Below, one piece after another: positions 23,046 through 35,445 of a stretch of 64,000 nucleotides of DNA (position 1 is its first letter; every line of letters starts with the position of its first letter). The notes under the pieces were generated by a model that made no database searches, was not told the origin of the DNA, and saw nothing but the letters and a program-made list of their open reading frames with translations. The stretch is from NCBI RefSeq assembly GCF_001625215.2, contig NC_030383.2, forward strand, positions 9,622,779 through 9,686,778, given 5' to 3'. The translations under genes and the position numbers were made by a program. The stretch comes from Daucus carota subsp. sativus. Taxonomy: Eukaryota; Streptophyta; Magnoliopsida; Apiales; Apiaceae.

Positions 23046-25658
23046 TTAGTGTGATATTTGCTTCAACCCTTCACCCCTTCCCTTCTTTTTCCGAGGGACA
23101 TTGAAATGTTTGTTGGTTACTTTGGAACTAAGTTTTCTCGGCCTACCTCGCTTCCTCTGTACCTTTAGATTTTCCAGGTCTTTTAGGATACTCGGGTGTA
23201 TATCCTCTGACTCGAATTTAGCATCCGTATAGTTATCCACCTCTGAAACTTCATTGTCACTCAAACTTCTGAGCTGAGAGAGCGATGATTCGATTTCCCT
23301 AGGCTTCCAATTCCTAGTGGCCAGAATTTGTTCAGGTTCATCTTCCTCTTGTGAGAGCTCAGGGATTTCTTGCATCGGCTGTATTACTTCCGTCTCACAG
23401 AACTGAGGCGTATCATTTCCATATCTTGGAGTCATAGGATTTATGAGTGAACCATCTGCACTTTCCTCTGGATTGCAAGCCTCACTCACCCTATCCATGA
23501 CTGTTTCAGAGCCAGTAACTGCACAATCATTTCCCCTCATCAAGTTTACCTCTGTTCGTTTTAGCTCTGCATTCTCCGGAGATGTTATATCTTTCTCATA
23601 GAATTCCTCATCAGAGTGTGAATCAACCACAATATTAGCCTGACCCTCTTGCACTTCCATTTCCATTATTCAGATCATGAAAGTGTGCCCAGAAAGCATA
23701 ATTGTCCTAGTGACATCAATTGTTTCTAAGACCGTCGTTTCTATCATGACCCTTGGGGTTGTATAAAAGCTTCCATCATCTAAAGTTTTTCCAAAGTGAA
23801 GGATTTCACCCTATTCCTGGACTAACTTAATGTAGTTGTCTTCCGTCCATCCAATGATTGGGAGTCCTCTGAGTTCGATCCACACCTTTCTCATAGGGAT
23901 TAGATCCTCCTTTGTCACCTCCCTTACCTCCATAAAACCTATTTTCAGGAAGTCAATATCGAGATCCTTCCAATCAGCCAAATCTTCGAAATACATTAGG
24001 AATTTCTTGCCTGAAATCCCTCTAATGGTCACATCCCTGAAACCAAATCCTTCCACAATCATGCCCACCGTTTCCACCGTTTCATGCTTCGCTGTTATTA
24101 GGCACAGACAACATTTCAGTTCCTCCGCAAAGTCTTCATTTACACTTAGCTCTATCACCTGGCCCTTCGCTTTGTTTTCGCACTTTGGGTCTTTGATATT
24201 GTCCACATTTATAGGCAGGTCAACCACATGATCTGTCTTAATGGGATCTTCTCTCATATCTGAATTGCCATTTTCAAAGCTCAGCTTTGGGGAGGTTTGT
24301 TGTGATTGCGACGACTTCTCTTTTCCTCCCTGGCTATGACCCGATGCAGAAGCCTTGTTGGACTGCTCCTTTGCTAGTGCCAAGTACAGCGTTCCTTTTC
24401 CCAATTTGACTCCATTTATTTTATTGATAACTTTTAGAGCATCCTCATTGCTCCAGGTTTTCAGAAAACCTACCCTATTACCGTAACGGTCTCTTTTCCT
24501 AGGGAGGATTATATCAACCACTTTGATCTCTTGCTTGAAAAGTTTCCAAAGTTCTCTGGCATGTGTTATGGTGTCAAACCCCGTGAAGAAAACAGTTTTG
24601 GATAGTTTCAATGATTTTGGGGAGCTAACTTTGATATTACCAATAGAGCTAAAGAGAGAGACCTTCTCCCCTGACTTGGTAGGAGAAATTAAAGCATCTT
24701 TAAATGACAAATATTCCATACCTTGCAGTGGCTTATGGGGTAGAGTTTTGTGATGAATTTGACCAAGAGCCAAAGCCAAAGCCTTCTCGTTCCCTGCCAA
24801 GGCATCCTTAAAAACTGAGGGCTCAATTAGGTGGCAATAGCTTTTAATAAAGTCTCGTATTATGCTCCGATTATCCCCTGCCAAATTACCTCGGTGCGGA
24901 TCCTCTCCTATGATTCCCTCGGTATTCGTCTTACCTGATTGTGCCCCTTTAGTATTTTTACCTGCATTGAGATTGATTGACAAATTTGTGCTACTTTTCC
25001 CCTTTTCCTCTTCCGAAACCCTAGTTGCCCCTGCCTTTGAGCTCTATCTTGCAGCCTCAATAGAGCCGTAATGTATCTGATTTAAAGCCATGCGCACTGC
25101 CTCTCTATTCCCTTTGAGTGCTCCTACCCTTGTGTTTGGGTGAATGAGGTGTGCATAAGCGTTAAAAAAAGGTTGAACTGGGTCTGAAGTGTTCCCATTT
25201 TCACTTCCATCATAATCTGCTACTACAAGATTACTGGCCTTTTCCCAGCACCCATTGTTGTATAGGAGCTCGTGGATGCTCCAAAGAGCCTCTTCCTTCC
25301 CGTTGATGCCTTCAGTTAGTAATTTATCCGGTACTATTCCGATTAGGTAATTGACCCTGGCTTCAGCCATGGGTATCAAAGAGTGATTCTCTTTGTTAAT
25401 TGCTCCCACCAAATCGTAATCAACGAGAAACCAGCGTTTCAAGATTTTATCCAGTTGTAGCTTCTTATTACCTTCTGTATGTTGAGTATTTCCGCTGTGA
25501 GCGTTGGTTGAGTCTTGTGATGAGCTTCCTTTCGCCTTCTTGCCTGCTTCTTGATCCCCATTCCTTCTTTCCTCGCCGTTGTTCTTGCCGGATTTGCTAA
25601 ACGTTTTGCTATTACCCACTGGTCCGTTGCTGTTCCTTGCTTTTGTTACCGTTGCCAT
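23046..25658 (-). pseudogene. LINE ORF1 with RRM and DUF4283-like region
   Basis: One continuous frame interrupted by stops: 25658-25044, 24983-23811 and 23666-23046 all read in the same register, separated by TAG (near 25044), TAG (near 23811) and TGA (near 23670). An RNA-recognition motif is visible around 24580-24350: KTVFFTGFD, a helix with ELWKLFKQE, then NRVGFLKTW and LYLALAKE. Further on is a DUF4283-like segment (GFGFRDVTIRGISGKKFLMYF, MRKVWIELRGLPIIGW). The last part is acidic and ends in a basic KRGRPRKLSSKV stretch that looks like an AT-hook or nuclear signal. ORF1 proteins of plant L1 elements bind the LINE RNA. The N-terminal part carries a repeated helical unit (AYAHLIHPN... near 25140 and SYCHLIEPS... 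near 24830), which suggests an internal duplication. Confidence 0.75.
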
Positions 25659-25736
25659 TCTTCTTTTTAAATACTTGCAACACTATCAACTAAACCATAA
25701 AATTTGGGAATTAAATATATTTAATAAGAAGTATGT

Positions 25737-26382
25737 GAGCATCTCCAATGCAACACCAAAACACCAAAATGGTGTTACATTTGGTGTAGAACTTGTTCCA
25801 ACCCAACACCAAAATGGTGTAAAAATGACACCAAATGATTTGGTTGACACCAAATTTGGTGTCAAGTATTGATTTGGTGTAATTTTTACACCAAATTTGG
25901 AGTTTTTCAAAATGCCCACTATACCCTCACATTTGTTAAAGTAAACAAATTTATTCCTTCTGCATCTCATTAAAGTTGTTTTTATGTTATATTTTTTGTT
26001 TTCCAATTATAATCATTTTACTTTCTTTTTTTTTACTATTTAATTCATATTTTTTTATTTATTTCAAAATATCAATATATTTATATTCTTATATAGAAAA
26101 TATCAATAAATTCATATAATTAAGTTGTCTTCTTTAATTGGTTGATGAATTTATAATTATTATAGGTCCTTGTTTCTTAAACATGTTAAAATTTAAGTAC
26201 AAATTCAATATTGATATAAATAACTTAATAAAGGAAGAATATTCCATTTAATGTGTAAAAAATTCTTTTTTGGTGTAGGATATGGTATTGATGGGTTGGA
26301 GTGAAAATCCTAGATGGTGTAATTTTCACACCAAATTGGTGTAGTTTTTACACCAAAATGGTGTCATGGGTTGGAGATGGTC
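25737..26382. mobile_element. MITE with GAGCATCTCCAA ends
   Basis: The ends GAGCATCTCCAATGCAACAC and GTGTCATGGGTTGGAGATGGTC are imperfect inverted copies. Inside, many ACACCAAAATGGTGT-type short palindromes occur near both ends. TTA follows the right end but TGT precedes the left end, so a PIF/Harbinger assignment (TTA duplication) is likely but not proven. The left end lies one base from the target duplication of the LINE. Confidence 0.6.
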
Positions 26383-27590
26383 TTATCCACAAGTCCTATT
26401 ATTAAAATATTAATATTTTGAATGATAAAGTAGAGGGAAAAGTAGTGGGGAGAGAGAGAGAATGATAACAGTAGGTGAGCCCTAAAAATAAGGTTAGAGA
26501 AGTTGTCATTTAAGGCATGACTAGGACATTGTTGTTGGACACTGTTGGAGCAATATTTTTAATCAAATGTCTCAAATTATGACGTAGGACATCATTTGAG
26601 GCACTTGCTCTGAATGGCTTGTACATTTTTTGTAGATTTCTAAGTATATTTCATCAAAAAAAATTTATATACACTTTGAAATGTGTAATTGTTCATCATA
26701 ATCTTAATTTTTTTTCTTAATATTAATTGTTCTCTTCTTAGTTTTTGTAGTGATCGTGGTGGGACTTTAAATCTATTATATTTTATTCAATTTTGTTTTA
26801 AATAATATTTTAAAATCTATTCAATATTTTTTCAAAAAAAAAAATCTATTCAATATCATTTTTGAATTCATGATTAAAAAATTAATTTAATAATTATATG
26901 TTTGTAATTTTTATTTAAATACAAACACATCATTAAAAATATTAAAATATTATTTTTTATATTTCATTTACCATTTTTTATATTAAAGCATCCATTTATA
27001 TATTATTGGAATACTATTACTATATCATTTCTATTTATTTGTATAAGGAACTTATATTTTTATTTAATTTTAATAGCTATATTAATTTAATAATAATACT
27101 AAAATTTAGTTTTCTTTCAAAAATAAAATACTTAAATTTAGTTTTTGTATCACTAATGATAATAATGACTTATCTTTTTGTGTGTGTGAGAGATGAAACT
27201 TTGATCACCCTTTATCCAATAACAACATTATTATATAACAGTTTTATCGTGATAAAAAAATTTGATACGGGACAAAAGGGAAAACACAAATATACAGGAA
27301 CAGGGCTGAACAGAACCAAGCCTGTCCAAAATATTCTAGGCTTCTGGCAATAATTGTTTATGTTTGACTTGAAAAAAATGGAGGCCTTGAAGCCATTATC
27401 ATTTATCAATTTATCACCACCACAGGTGACAATTTAACACAGTACTACTGACGGTGGTACAATCCACACAGCTTATAGCCACTGAACCACACAAAACAAA
27501 GGGAAAGAAAAGAGCAAAACCAGTTGGTCATTACAATTTTATCAGCAGTCATGAAAATAACTCAGAGCAATTGCTTCATTGTAAAATGTA
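26383..27590. other. AT-rich intergenic
   Basis: Strongly AT-rich sequence with runs of A and T and no coding signal. A frame at 27006-27353 is low complexity. The right-hand 200 bp should contain the 3' UTR of the metacaspase gene on the minus strand. Confidence 0.45.
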
Positions 27591-29767
27591 CTAACAAATG
27601 AAACTACTGTTCACATAGTGATCGTCGCAGTAAAGACCAGGACGCTGGGTGTAGCCCTCTTTCTTCAGCATTTCCCTGGCCTTGGTAACGAGCTCGTGAT
27701 TAGTAACATGCCCGCCTTTCGCTTTAACTATGGCCTGAATTGCATTGCTGAGAGCGCCATAAGCTTCAGAAGAGTTTCCACAAGGGCTAGCATCAGCAGA
27801 TGTTTGGTTAGTTTGGCAACCACTTATCATGACTCCACCTTCTGGAAGTGCCTTTTTGCTTGCTCCCGCGTAAACATCTTGCTTACTACCTACCTTTGCC
27901 TCCAATGCAGGTTTTGCATAGCCCTCGTCGTTGTCATTGAGCTTTTTCTTGATGAATTCTCCCACCATCCCCATTAATCCCCCTCCGCCTTCTCCATTAC
28001 CACCACTTTGAACTTTGCCAAAAATAAAATTCATAAACTTTTTGACTTTGGGACTTGCATCATCTCCAAAGACATCAAAGAGGGTTGGCCTCAGATTCCC
28101 AACATCAACATTATCTTTGCCAGTTTGCTGTTTGAGTATGTCTACAAGGGTAGAGACGGGCAAGGATCTGCTCTTCACGTAGCCTCGATCCCCATATCCT
28201 AGGTCAACTTCTTCATCATCAACATCTTCTTTCTGTCCACGATGAGGGCGGAGTCCAGATGGGAGGTGCACTCCACGAGATTCAAGTGCATCATCCACAG
28301 TGCGATGCAAAAAGTTCTTAAAACCGGAACTTGACTCATCCTTCTTATCAGAAGAAGAATTAGTGCTCTCTCCTATCTGTTCTTCAACATCTTGAACGAG
28401 GCCACCACTGTGGCAAGAATCTGATACGATTGTTATTCTACATCCACGAGGTACTCTGTCTACAAGCTCCTTGAAATCATCATCTGCAGAAAATGTTAAA
28501 TATTAGTTCAAATATGTAAATTTGTTATATATATTTCTGAGACATTGTTAGCCACCAAGATACGATCCGTAAACTCTCTCTTAGCGTCCTTTGGGATTGC
28601 ATCATATGCTTTAAACAGAATGTTAAAGTCTTTTATCACAAATCAGTATTTCTCTGGCCACAAAACTATTACTCAAATGCCACATGAATTAGAAAATTTA
28701 CAGGAAGATTCATATTAGATCAAAAGAAAAGCACAAAACTAAAGAAAACACACTTGACTGATATAACAATAGCAAAATGACATACTTATGATCATTTAAG
28801 TTTGTATTTCGACAACTCTTTTTTGCAATTCCACAGTTCAAGTCATTTCAGTAACGTTAAAACATACTGTATAACACAACTCTGTCGAATAATATCACAC
28901 AACTACTGAATCAGCCAAAAAACACCAAATAACTAAGAGAATATTTGCCTAATGACTACCAATTCCATAAAACTCAAGATATAGCTCGGGGTGGAACCAG
29001 GAGGCTAACCTACGTCGAAGACCTGGTCGAGCCAGAAAATTATTGATAATATCTAATTTAGTCATGTTTTCCTTAAAATTAGAAGATTTCTTTATATTAG
29101 CAGCGAAAGGATTCAAATAACCAACAAAATAATTATTATTCTACGTATTAGTCCCGGGTCATTTCAATTTCTGGTTCCGCCTCTGCACCACAGTCTAAAA
29201 TCTAAATTATACACCAAGCCATTTCTCACCGTGCCCAACGTATAAACAAGCTTACACAACAAGAATCATTCTAATCTTTCATATCAATATCTCGTAATTG
29301 ATCTCAATAGATTCACAAATCTCAACCATATAAAACGCAATTTATAAATTACACTAAGATCAATATAAACATATCGCCATTAAAACTTTAGAAACCAACA
29401 AAACAAACGACTCAATCTCACCCGCAATAAGATTCATATCAGTTGGCACAATGCACTCATCATAACCAGTATCATCATCCTCCCCAGTCTCAGCCGGAAG
29501 ACGCGTGCCATGACCGCTATAATGAACGAACAGAATGTCGCCAGAAGAAGCGGATCGAACGAGATTAGAGAGCGCTTTCCGGATGTTTTTGCCGGTAGGT
29601 TGAGTAGAAGATTTATCTGTGTCGATTAGAATGGAAATGTCATCGTCAGAAAAGCCGTACCGGTCGATCAAACAACGGTGCATTCGCCGGACGTCGTTAA
29701 TGCAGCCTTTGAGCTCAGCTTTTGTGCCTTTGTAATTGCACCCTATTAACACTGCTTTTTTCGCCAT
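27591..29767 (-). CDS. Type II metacaspase (AtMC4-like cysteine protease)
   Basis: Two exons, 29767-29422 and 28483-27591, joined by a GT-AG intron, give 412 residues, close to Arabidopsis MC4 (418). Metacaspases are calcium-dependent cysteine proteases that cleave after Arg or Lys; type II forms act in wound and cell-death signalling in the cytosol. The p20 region has the catalytic His86 in HYSGHGTR and Cys139 in SDSCHSGG, at the same positions as I recall for AtMC4. The [13 protein letters not shown] acidic loop is present. A long linker (about residues 150-220) separates p20 from p10, as in type II enzymes; Lys219 in GYVKSRSLP matches the place of the known autocleavage Lys of MC4. The p10 part contains [15 protein letters not shown], and the protein ends SSFIC. 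There is no N-terminal prodomain or zinc finger, which excludes type I. Confidence 0.95.
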
Positions 29768-29825
29768 TTCTGATCTTGCTCGAACGTTTCAGCTAGTGTT
29801 GAGGAATGGTTTTGTATTAGCGTGT

Positions 29826-29832
29826 GCTTATA
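29826..29832 (-). promoter_or_regulatory. Probable TATA box of the metacaspase gene
   Basis: The minus strand reads TATAAGC about 60 bp before the start codon, at a suitable distance for a short 5' UTR. It is the only TATA-like sequence in that interval. Confidence 0.5.
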
Positions 29833-29938
29833 CTCCTGCTTAATTTGTATTTTTTTATTTGTATTTATAAAATTATCTGATTTTTATTCATTTTTCTTAT
29901 GCTGATTATTCGTATTATTATAAGTCGTAGTGAAAAAA

Positions 29939-32070
29939 GCCGCGCTTCGCGGCGTCGTTATAAATTTTGATACAAATTAATATTATAATAACATAAAAAT
30001 TATTTTGAGTCATCTTCCCGTTAAACATATCACTAATAAAAAAGTATTATAATTAGTATAAAAATTTGTTTAAGTGGTCATCCTGTCAAACACAATACTG
30101 ATAATAAAATTAGTTCGAACCCCCTCCCGTCAAAGACAATATTAATCCATAATTATTATTTTTATAATAAAATTAAATATTATAATTTAGATCAAAATTA
30201 GTTTAAGCCGCTCTCTTGTCAAACACAATACCAATAACAAAACATTACTCCCTCCGTCCCCTTTTACTTGTCCTTTTTGAAAAAATAACGCATCTTAAGA
30301 AAATGTTAGGTGGATATCTTGTTTTCATACATATCCCTAATAAATGTGATGAATTAGATAGAGTTGTGTATATATATATGCTAGTCAAACATTGGAAGTT
30401 GTTACATTTTGAAAAAACATACAAAAAGTTGCTTTGAAAAGAGAAATGGACTAGTAATTAGGGACAAAAAAAAAATTTCAAAAGGGACATGAAAAAGGGG
30501 ACGGAGGGAGTATAATTTAGATATTAGTTTGAGTCGCCTTACTGTCAAACACAATACCAATAAAAATTATTCTAATTATGATAATATTAAAGATTATAAT
30601 TGGATAAAAATTATGTTGAACCATGGTCTTGTTTTAACAAAAAAATATATTATAACATAGATAAAAAAAATTATTTTAGCCACTTTCCTGTCAAACATAA
30701 TACTAATAGAAATTTATTATTACCTAAATAAAAATTAGTTTGGGCCGCCTCCCATGCCCGTCAAACACAATATTAATTTATTGTAGCCACTTTCCTTGTC
30801 AAACATAATAGTAATAGAAAATTTATTATTACTGAGATAAAAATTAGTTTGGATCGCCTCCCGTACCCGTCAAACACAATACTAATCAAGAATCATTTAC
30901 ATTATCATAAAATCAATATATGATTCCTATTTTATAAATTCTATTTTATTTGTTTTTTTAAACCATCCTATTTTATTTGTTAATTATTTTTATTTTATGA
31001 TTCCTATTTATTAGTTAAAAATTATTATTTTTTTATGGTTCTAATTTTATTGCTATTAGTTTTTTTAATGATTATTATCTTTACAATCTTTTATTTTCTA
31101 ATTCGAAATTTAAGAAAATTATAAGACTAAATCGGAAAAAAATTGTGCGTATTACCTTACAAATCTTAAATATAAATTGTATTTTATATATGATTGTTAG
31201 TTTAAATAAATATAATCATATTCCTATTAGGAATCCTAAATAAGTTTAGAATTTAAAAAGAAAAGGATTGTATTGACTTTTGGAATCCTTGGACTTGATT
31301 TTTTAAATTATAATTATATTTTCTATCCAAAATTTAATAAAATTATAAGAAAAGAATTTTATTATTTTTAGAATCCAATAGAAAAAGAATTTTATTACCT
31401 TTAAGATCCTTGAACTTGATTTTTTGAATTATAATTTTATTTTCTATTCGAAAGTCAAAAAAATTATAAGACTGAATCGAAATCGAGATTGGTTGTAAAT
31501 TCATGCATACTATTTGAATGAGGTTGCGAAGATCTCAGAGATGTTTTCATGATAGAGATGCTATCTTCTTGATCATTATGGAACGACGTGAGTTTAGCAC
31601 TGCGAACCTGTTTAGATAATTTGATATTCCGGAAGATGTTAGGTTTTTATAATTTTTTAGATATACAATTTGAGACAAACTAATAAAATAAGATTATAAA
31701 CTTTATAACTTTTGAAAATAAGAATTATACATTTTAATTATATTTGTTCTATAATTGTTATTCTAAGAAAATTATTTGTTAGATATATGCTTTGAAATTT
31801 TTTAATAACATAAGACTATAAGTTTTATTGTTAGTTTGAACAAATATAATTCTATTTCTTTTAGAATTACCAAATAAGAATAGAATTGTATCATCTTTGG
31901 AATTCAATAAGAAATACTAAATACGAAAAGAATTGTATTATCTTTAGAATTCAATAAGAAAAGAATTGTATCAATTTTAGAATTCTTAAACTTGATTTTT
32001 TGAATTATAATTATATTTTCTCTCTGAAATTTAAGAAAAATCAGAAAACTGAATCGAATAATTCTAGAGG
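29939..32070. repeat. Composite AT-rich repeat with hairpin end
   Basis: The block starts with a perfect hairpin GCCGCGCTTCGCGGC (29939-29953). It is followed by about ten degenerate copies of a unit of 60-80 bp, each carrying GTCAAACACAATACTAAT or a close variant (near 30020, 30089, 30127, 30210, 30543, 30630, 30689, 30755, 30797 and 30867). A second module with AAAAGAATTGTATTATC and ACTTGATTTTTTGAATTATA strings recurs between about 31250 and 32050. The hairpin recalls a Helitron 3' end read on the minus strand, but it is followed by CTAC, not CTRR. A Stowaway element interrupts the array. No coding capacity is seen. Confidence 0.6.
30248..30510. mobile_element. Stowaway MITE inside the repeat array
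   Basis: The ends CTCCCTCCGTCCCCTTTTAC and AAAAAGGGGACGGAGGGAG are nearly perfect inverted copies, bounded by TA at 30246-30247 and 30511-30512. Length is 263 bp. Because it cuts between two units of the array, it is younger than the array. Confidence 0.9.
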
Positions 32071-33707
32071 CGCCCGCATCCTCCTTTATATATATATATT
32101 GATGCTCTCTTTATCTCTCTCATTCCTTTACGTTTTTTTTTATACTTTTTTTCAACTGCTTAATACATATTTTAAGACATTTTAAGATGTATATAAAAAA
32201 TTGGTTCACAACCTTTTTCAAAAATATATTTATTCTTAAATTTTTATACAAAAGGAAAAACTTCAAATTAATATATCAAATTATATTTTATATAAAATTT
32301 AATATACATGCCTTCAATATAATCCCAAAAATTAAAGAATAGATATAATGTTAATGCTTCCCTCCCAATGAGTTAAAAGTTTACCATTACGTAGTTGTAG
32401 TTATTTGACGGCATTATTTAAGATAATATTATAATTATTTTCAAAATCACATAATTTACCAAATTTGCAGTGTTTTTTTTTAAAAATACGATATAATTAT
32501 ACACACAATTAATATAAAAATTAAATGCTTTCAACCGGCATTACAATCAATGTACAAGCTTAACGGTACTTTTGGATATAAGTTTTAATATATATAAGAG
32601 TATTTTTACAAATTTCCTTTAATCTTGAATTATTATATTTTAATATATTTTTTTGATGATTTTAAACTAAAATATGATATAGTATAATACTTTCTTTATT
32701 AACACATTTTGACTATTTTGACATGTATATTAACATGTAAAGATACAAATTTGAGTTTTTAATTTTGAATAAAATTTAGACTCTAAACTATGATTTGATA
32801 TGAATATCATTAAAATTAATTATATTTGGATGTCAAGACTTTTGAGATTTGTTTTAGCAGTGTTAAACGGCTATCCATCAATCCTCCTCCATTTCTTCTC
32901 AAAATTCACCCACACACGCGCAAGACACCAACACACACAAATCATGCATGCATGTGTGTGCTGGCTAATTATCCTATTTATGTTGTGACTCTCTCTGTTG
33001 TGTCCCGCCATTCTCTCCCCGAGGATGTTGAGAACCAGTATTAAATTTTGACAACTGTAACAATTTTGCTAATGCTACTAGGTATCCTCTGTGGTTGGCC
33101 TTGTAATAATATTTCAAAACTTACTACTAGCTCATTTTTTGGGTCTTTTCTGGTTTTCTTCCTGCCCTTTATTCTCTCCAATTGTTTCTTTCTATATTCT
33201 TCGAAAATTATCATCAAATTCTGGAATTCCATCGCAGAGATTCATATATGAGTCAATCCATGAAATTATTTTTCGATGACGGAGCTAATGCTTTCTTGAA
33301 TCACTGCTGGTTTGTCTTTCAGCTAAACTTTTATTTTTTCCTTGTAAATGATGTTGGATATATGGAATTTTTTCCTTGTTGTTGGTCATTTATTTCGCAT
33401 CTTGAATGAAAAAAAAATGCTACATTGGATAGTTCATAGTTATATTTATTTGAATTGTAGAACATGATCATTATGGCCTATGGTTTTCGTATATGATTGA
33501 GCATTGCCACATTTCTGTTTTAACATTTTGTTTGATTGATTTATTGTATTTTCGATTTGTTTCTGTATGGATATGCTAAATATGTTTCTTTCAAAGCCAT
33601 TGCATATTTGTTTTAAGAATAGAAGGACTAATGTCTTAATTTGTTAATGTAGCAGAATGTCACAGAAGTACAAATTATAAGAACAAGCGTCATGTGAGAC
33701 TCAAGAA
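32071..33707 (+). other. Upstream region and probable 5' UTR of the AGC kinase gene
   Basis: The first part is AT-rich and featureless. From about 32870 the sequence becomes pyrimidine-rich with CACACAC-type stretches, as in many plant 5' UTRs. A good acceptor-like TAATGTAGCAG ends at about 33653, so a 5' UTR intron is possible, with the last untranslated exon running into the ATG at 33708. An in-frame TAA 30 bases before the ATG excludes an N-terminal extension in that exon. Confidence 0.4.
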
Positions 33708-35445
33708 ATGGAGACTTGTTTGGAAAATCATGATTCGCATTATAACAATGATTATAAAGAGGAGGCAAAATTAAATGATACTTTGAGTTATAACAATCAC
33801 AATGCTAATAACCATCACCATCGCCACACCAGTAGCTTAGAGAATGCACCGTTAAGGCCTCATACTGGTGGTGATGTTCGATGGGAGGCCATTAACTCAA
33901 TTACATCCAGAGAGCCTCTTTCTATTTCCCACTTTCGACTCTTGAAGCGGCTTGGCTTTGGAGACATTGGAAGTGTTTATCTTGCTGAGCTCAGAGGAAC
34001 CAACGCCTTTTTTGCGATGAAAGTCATGGACAAGGAATCTATTGCTAGCAGAAATAAATTAGTCCGGACACAAACAGAAAGGGAGATTCTTGGTCTTTTA
34101 GACCATCCATTCTTGCCCACTTTATATTCTTACTTTGAGACTGATAAATATTATTGCTTGGTCATGGAGTTCTGCAGTGGAGGTAATCTTTATAGCCTTC
34201 GACAGAAGCAGCCCCACAAGTACTTTACAGAAGATGCTGCACGGTCAGTATCTGTTTACTTCGTTACATTTAATCTTCTGATCATTTGTGTCAAATGTTG
34301 CTCATATCCATTGATGAAAATGAATTATAAAATTTACACATCTAATTCTGTACCCGCAGTCTTCATTCCATGCCTAATAAACTCCGAGCTGAAACTTGAG
34401 TGGTTCATGTTTAAGCAACATGTCTGGCTCTCTATATTTTGTTAGTAATGCCTTAAAAAGTATTCTCTATAAGTCTTGACATAACTTGATAATTGCTAGT
34501 GATGAATTTTATACAGATACGTGGTCTATGCGACTATGCATTATTAGCTAGCTCCTGAGCTTATTGAGTTTCTCTGTTCTCAGATTTTTTGCATCCGAGG
34601 TGCTGTTAGCAATTGAGTATCTGCATATGCTAGGAATAGTTTACAGAGATCTGAAGCCAGAAAATGTGCTAGTGAGAGAACAGGGTCATATCATGCTATC
34701 TGATTTTGACCTATCACTTCGATGTTCTGTTAATCCAACACTTGTCAAGTCGTCCTCGGCTCATATGAACAGTGGTAATGCAAGTGCTGCTGGTATTTTA
34801 GAAAATGAGAATGTCACACATGGTGTGCACCCATCAAGTTTCTTTCCACGCATACTACCATCTAAAAAAAGCCGAAAATCCAAATCAGACTTTGGCCTCT
34901 TTGTGGGAGGAGCATTGCCAGAACTAATGGCCGAGCCAACAAATGTGCGCTCAATGTCATTTGTTGGCACTCATGAATATCTAGCTCCTGAAATTATTCG
35001 CGGAGAGGGTCATGGTAGTGCAGTGGACTGGTGGACATTTGGTATATTCTTGTATGAGCTTTTGCATGGAATGACACCTTTCAAGGGATCTGGTAATCGT
35101 GCCACACTTTTTAACGTTGTAGGACAACCATTGAAGTTCCCAGAGCATCCACATGTAAGTTCTGCAGCTCGTGATCTTATACGTGGATTACTGGTGAAGG
35201 AACCACATAAAAGAATTGCCTATAAAAGGGGTGCTACAGAAATCAAACAACATCCATTTTTTGAGGGAACAAACTGGGCTCTAGTAAGGAGTGCAACACC
35301 TCCCCACATACCTGATCCTGTGGACTTCACACAGTATGCTTGTAAAGATGCAGCAGCACTAGATAAAAAAGTGGCGGATGCTATACAAGATAAGAATAAT
35401 GCAAATGGTGATGATCCTTCTTATGTCGATTTTGAGTATTTTTAG
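33708..35445 (+). CDS. AGC VIII serine/threonine kinase, D6PK-like
   Basis: Two exons, 33708-34243 and 34584-35445, give 465 residues. Features in order: a His/Asn-rich N-terminus; ATP loop GFGDIG (83-88) in the frame of FRLLKRLG; Lys105 in FAMKVMDK; catalytic YRDLKPEN (Asp201); DFD (219-221) in place of the usual DFG, which marks plant AGC VIII kinases; an insertion of about 80 residues between DFD and the activation segment; the segment [14 protein letters not shown]; and a C-terminal FEYF, the hydrophobic motif that binds PDK1. Kinases of the D6PK/AGC1 group sit at the plasma membrane and phosphorylate PIN auxin carriers. The basic [10 protein letters not shown] stretch in the insertion could serve membrane binding. 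The start is the first ATG after an in-frame stop. Which D6PK-like member it is cannot be decided here. Confidence 0.93.

Larger units (their letters stand above)
16502..25735 (-). mobile_element. L1-type LINE retrotransposon, near full length, decayed
   Basis: On the minus strand the element runs from about 25722 to an A8 tail at 16522-16515, preceded by GAATTCTGTTGCTTGCGTTTC, a typical plant LINE 3' end. It is bounded by AATAAGAATTATG (16502-16514) and AATAAGAAGTATG (25723-25735), which match at 12 of 13 bases and are the likely target-site duplication. Inside, in order, are ORF1, ORF2 (endonuclease, reverse transcriptase, RNase H) and a third frame. Without the later hAT insertion the length is about 8.5 kb. 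Several in-frame stops and a poly-C frameshift show it cannot move on its own. One substitution in the target duplication suggests an insertion that is not very recent. Confidence 0.85.
16419..26611. mobile_element. Possible older MITE split by the LINE and an inner MITE
   Basis: The sequence just left of the LINE (16419-16514) and the sequence near 26520-26611 read as imperfect inverted arms: both start AGAG from the outside, then carry GATGTCC, a T-rich stretch with GACAT, and CTCCAA in the same order. If real, one MITE was cut open by the LINE (16515-25722) and by the element at 25737-26382. The arms are diverged and I find no certain target duplication, so this is tentative. Confidence 0.3.
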
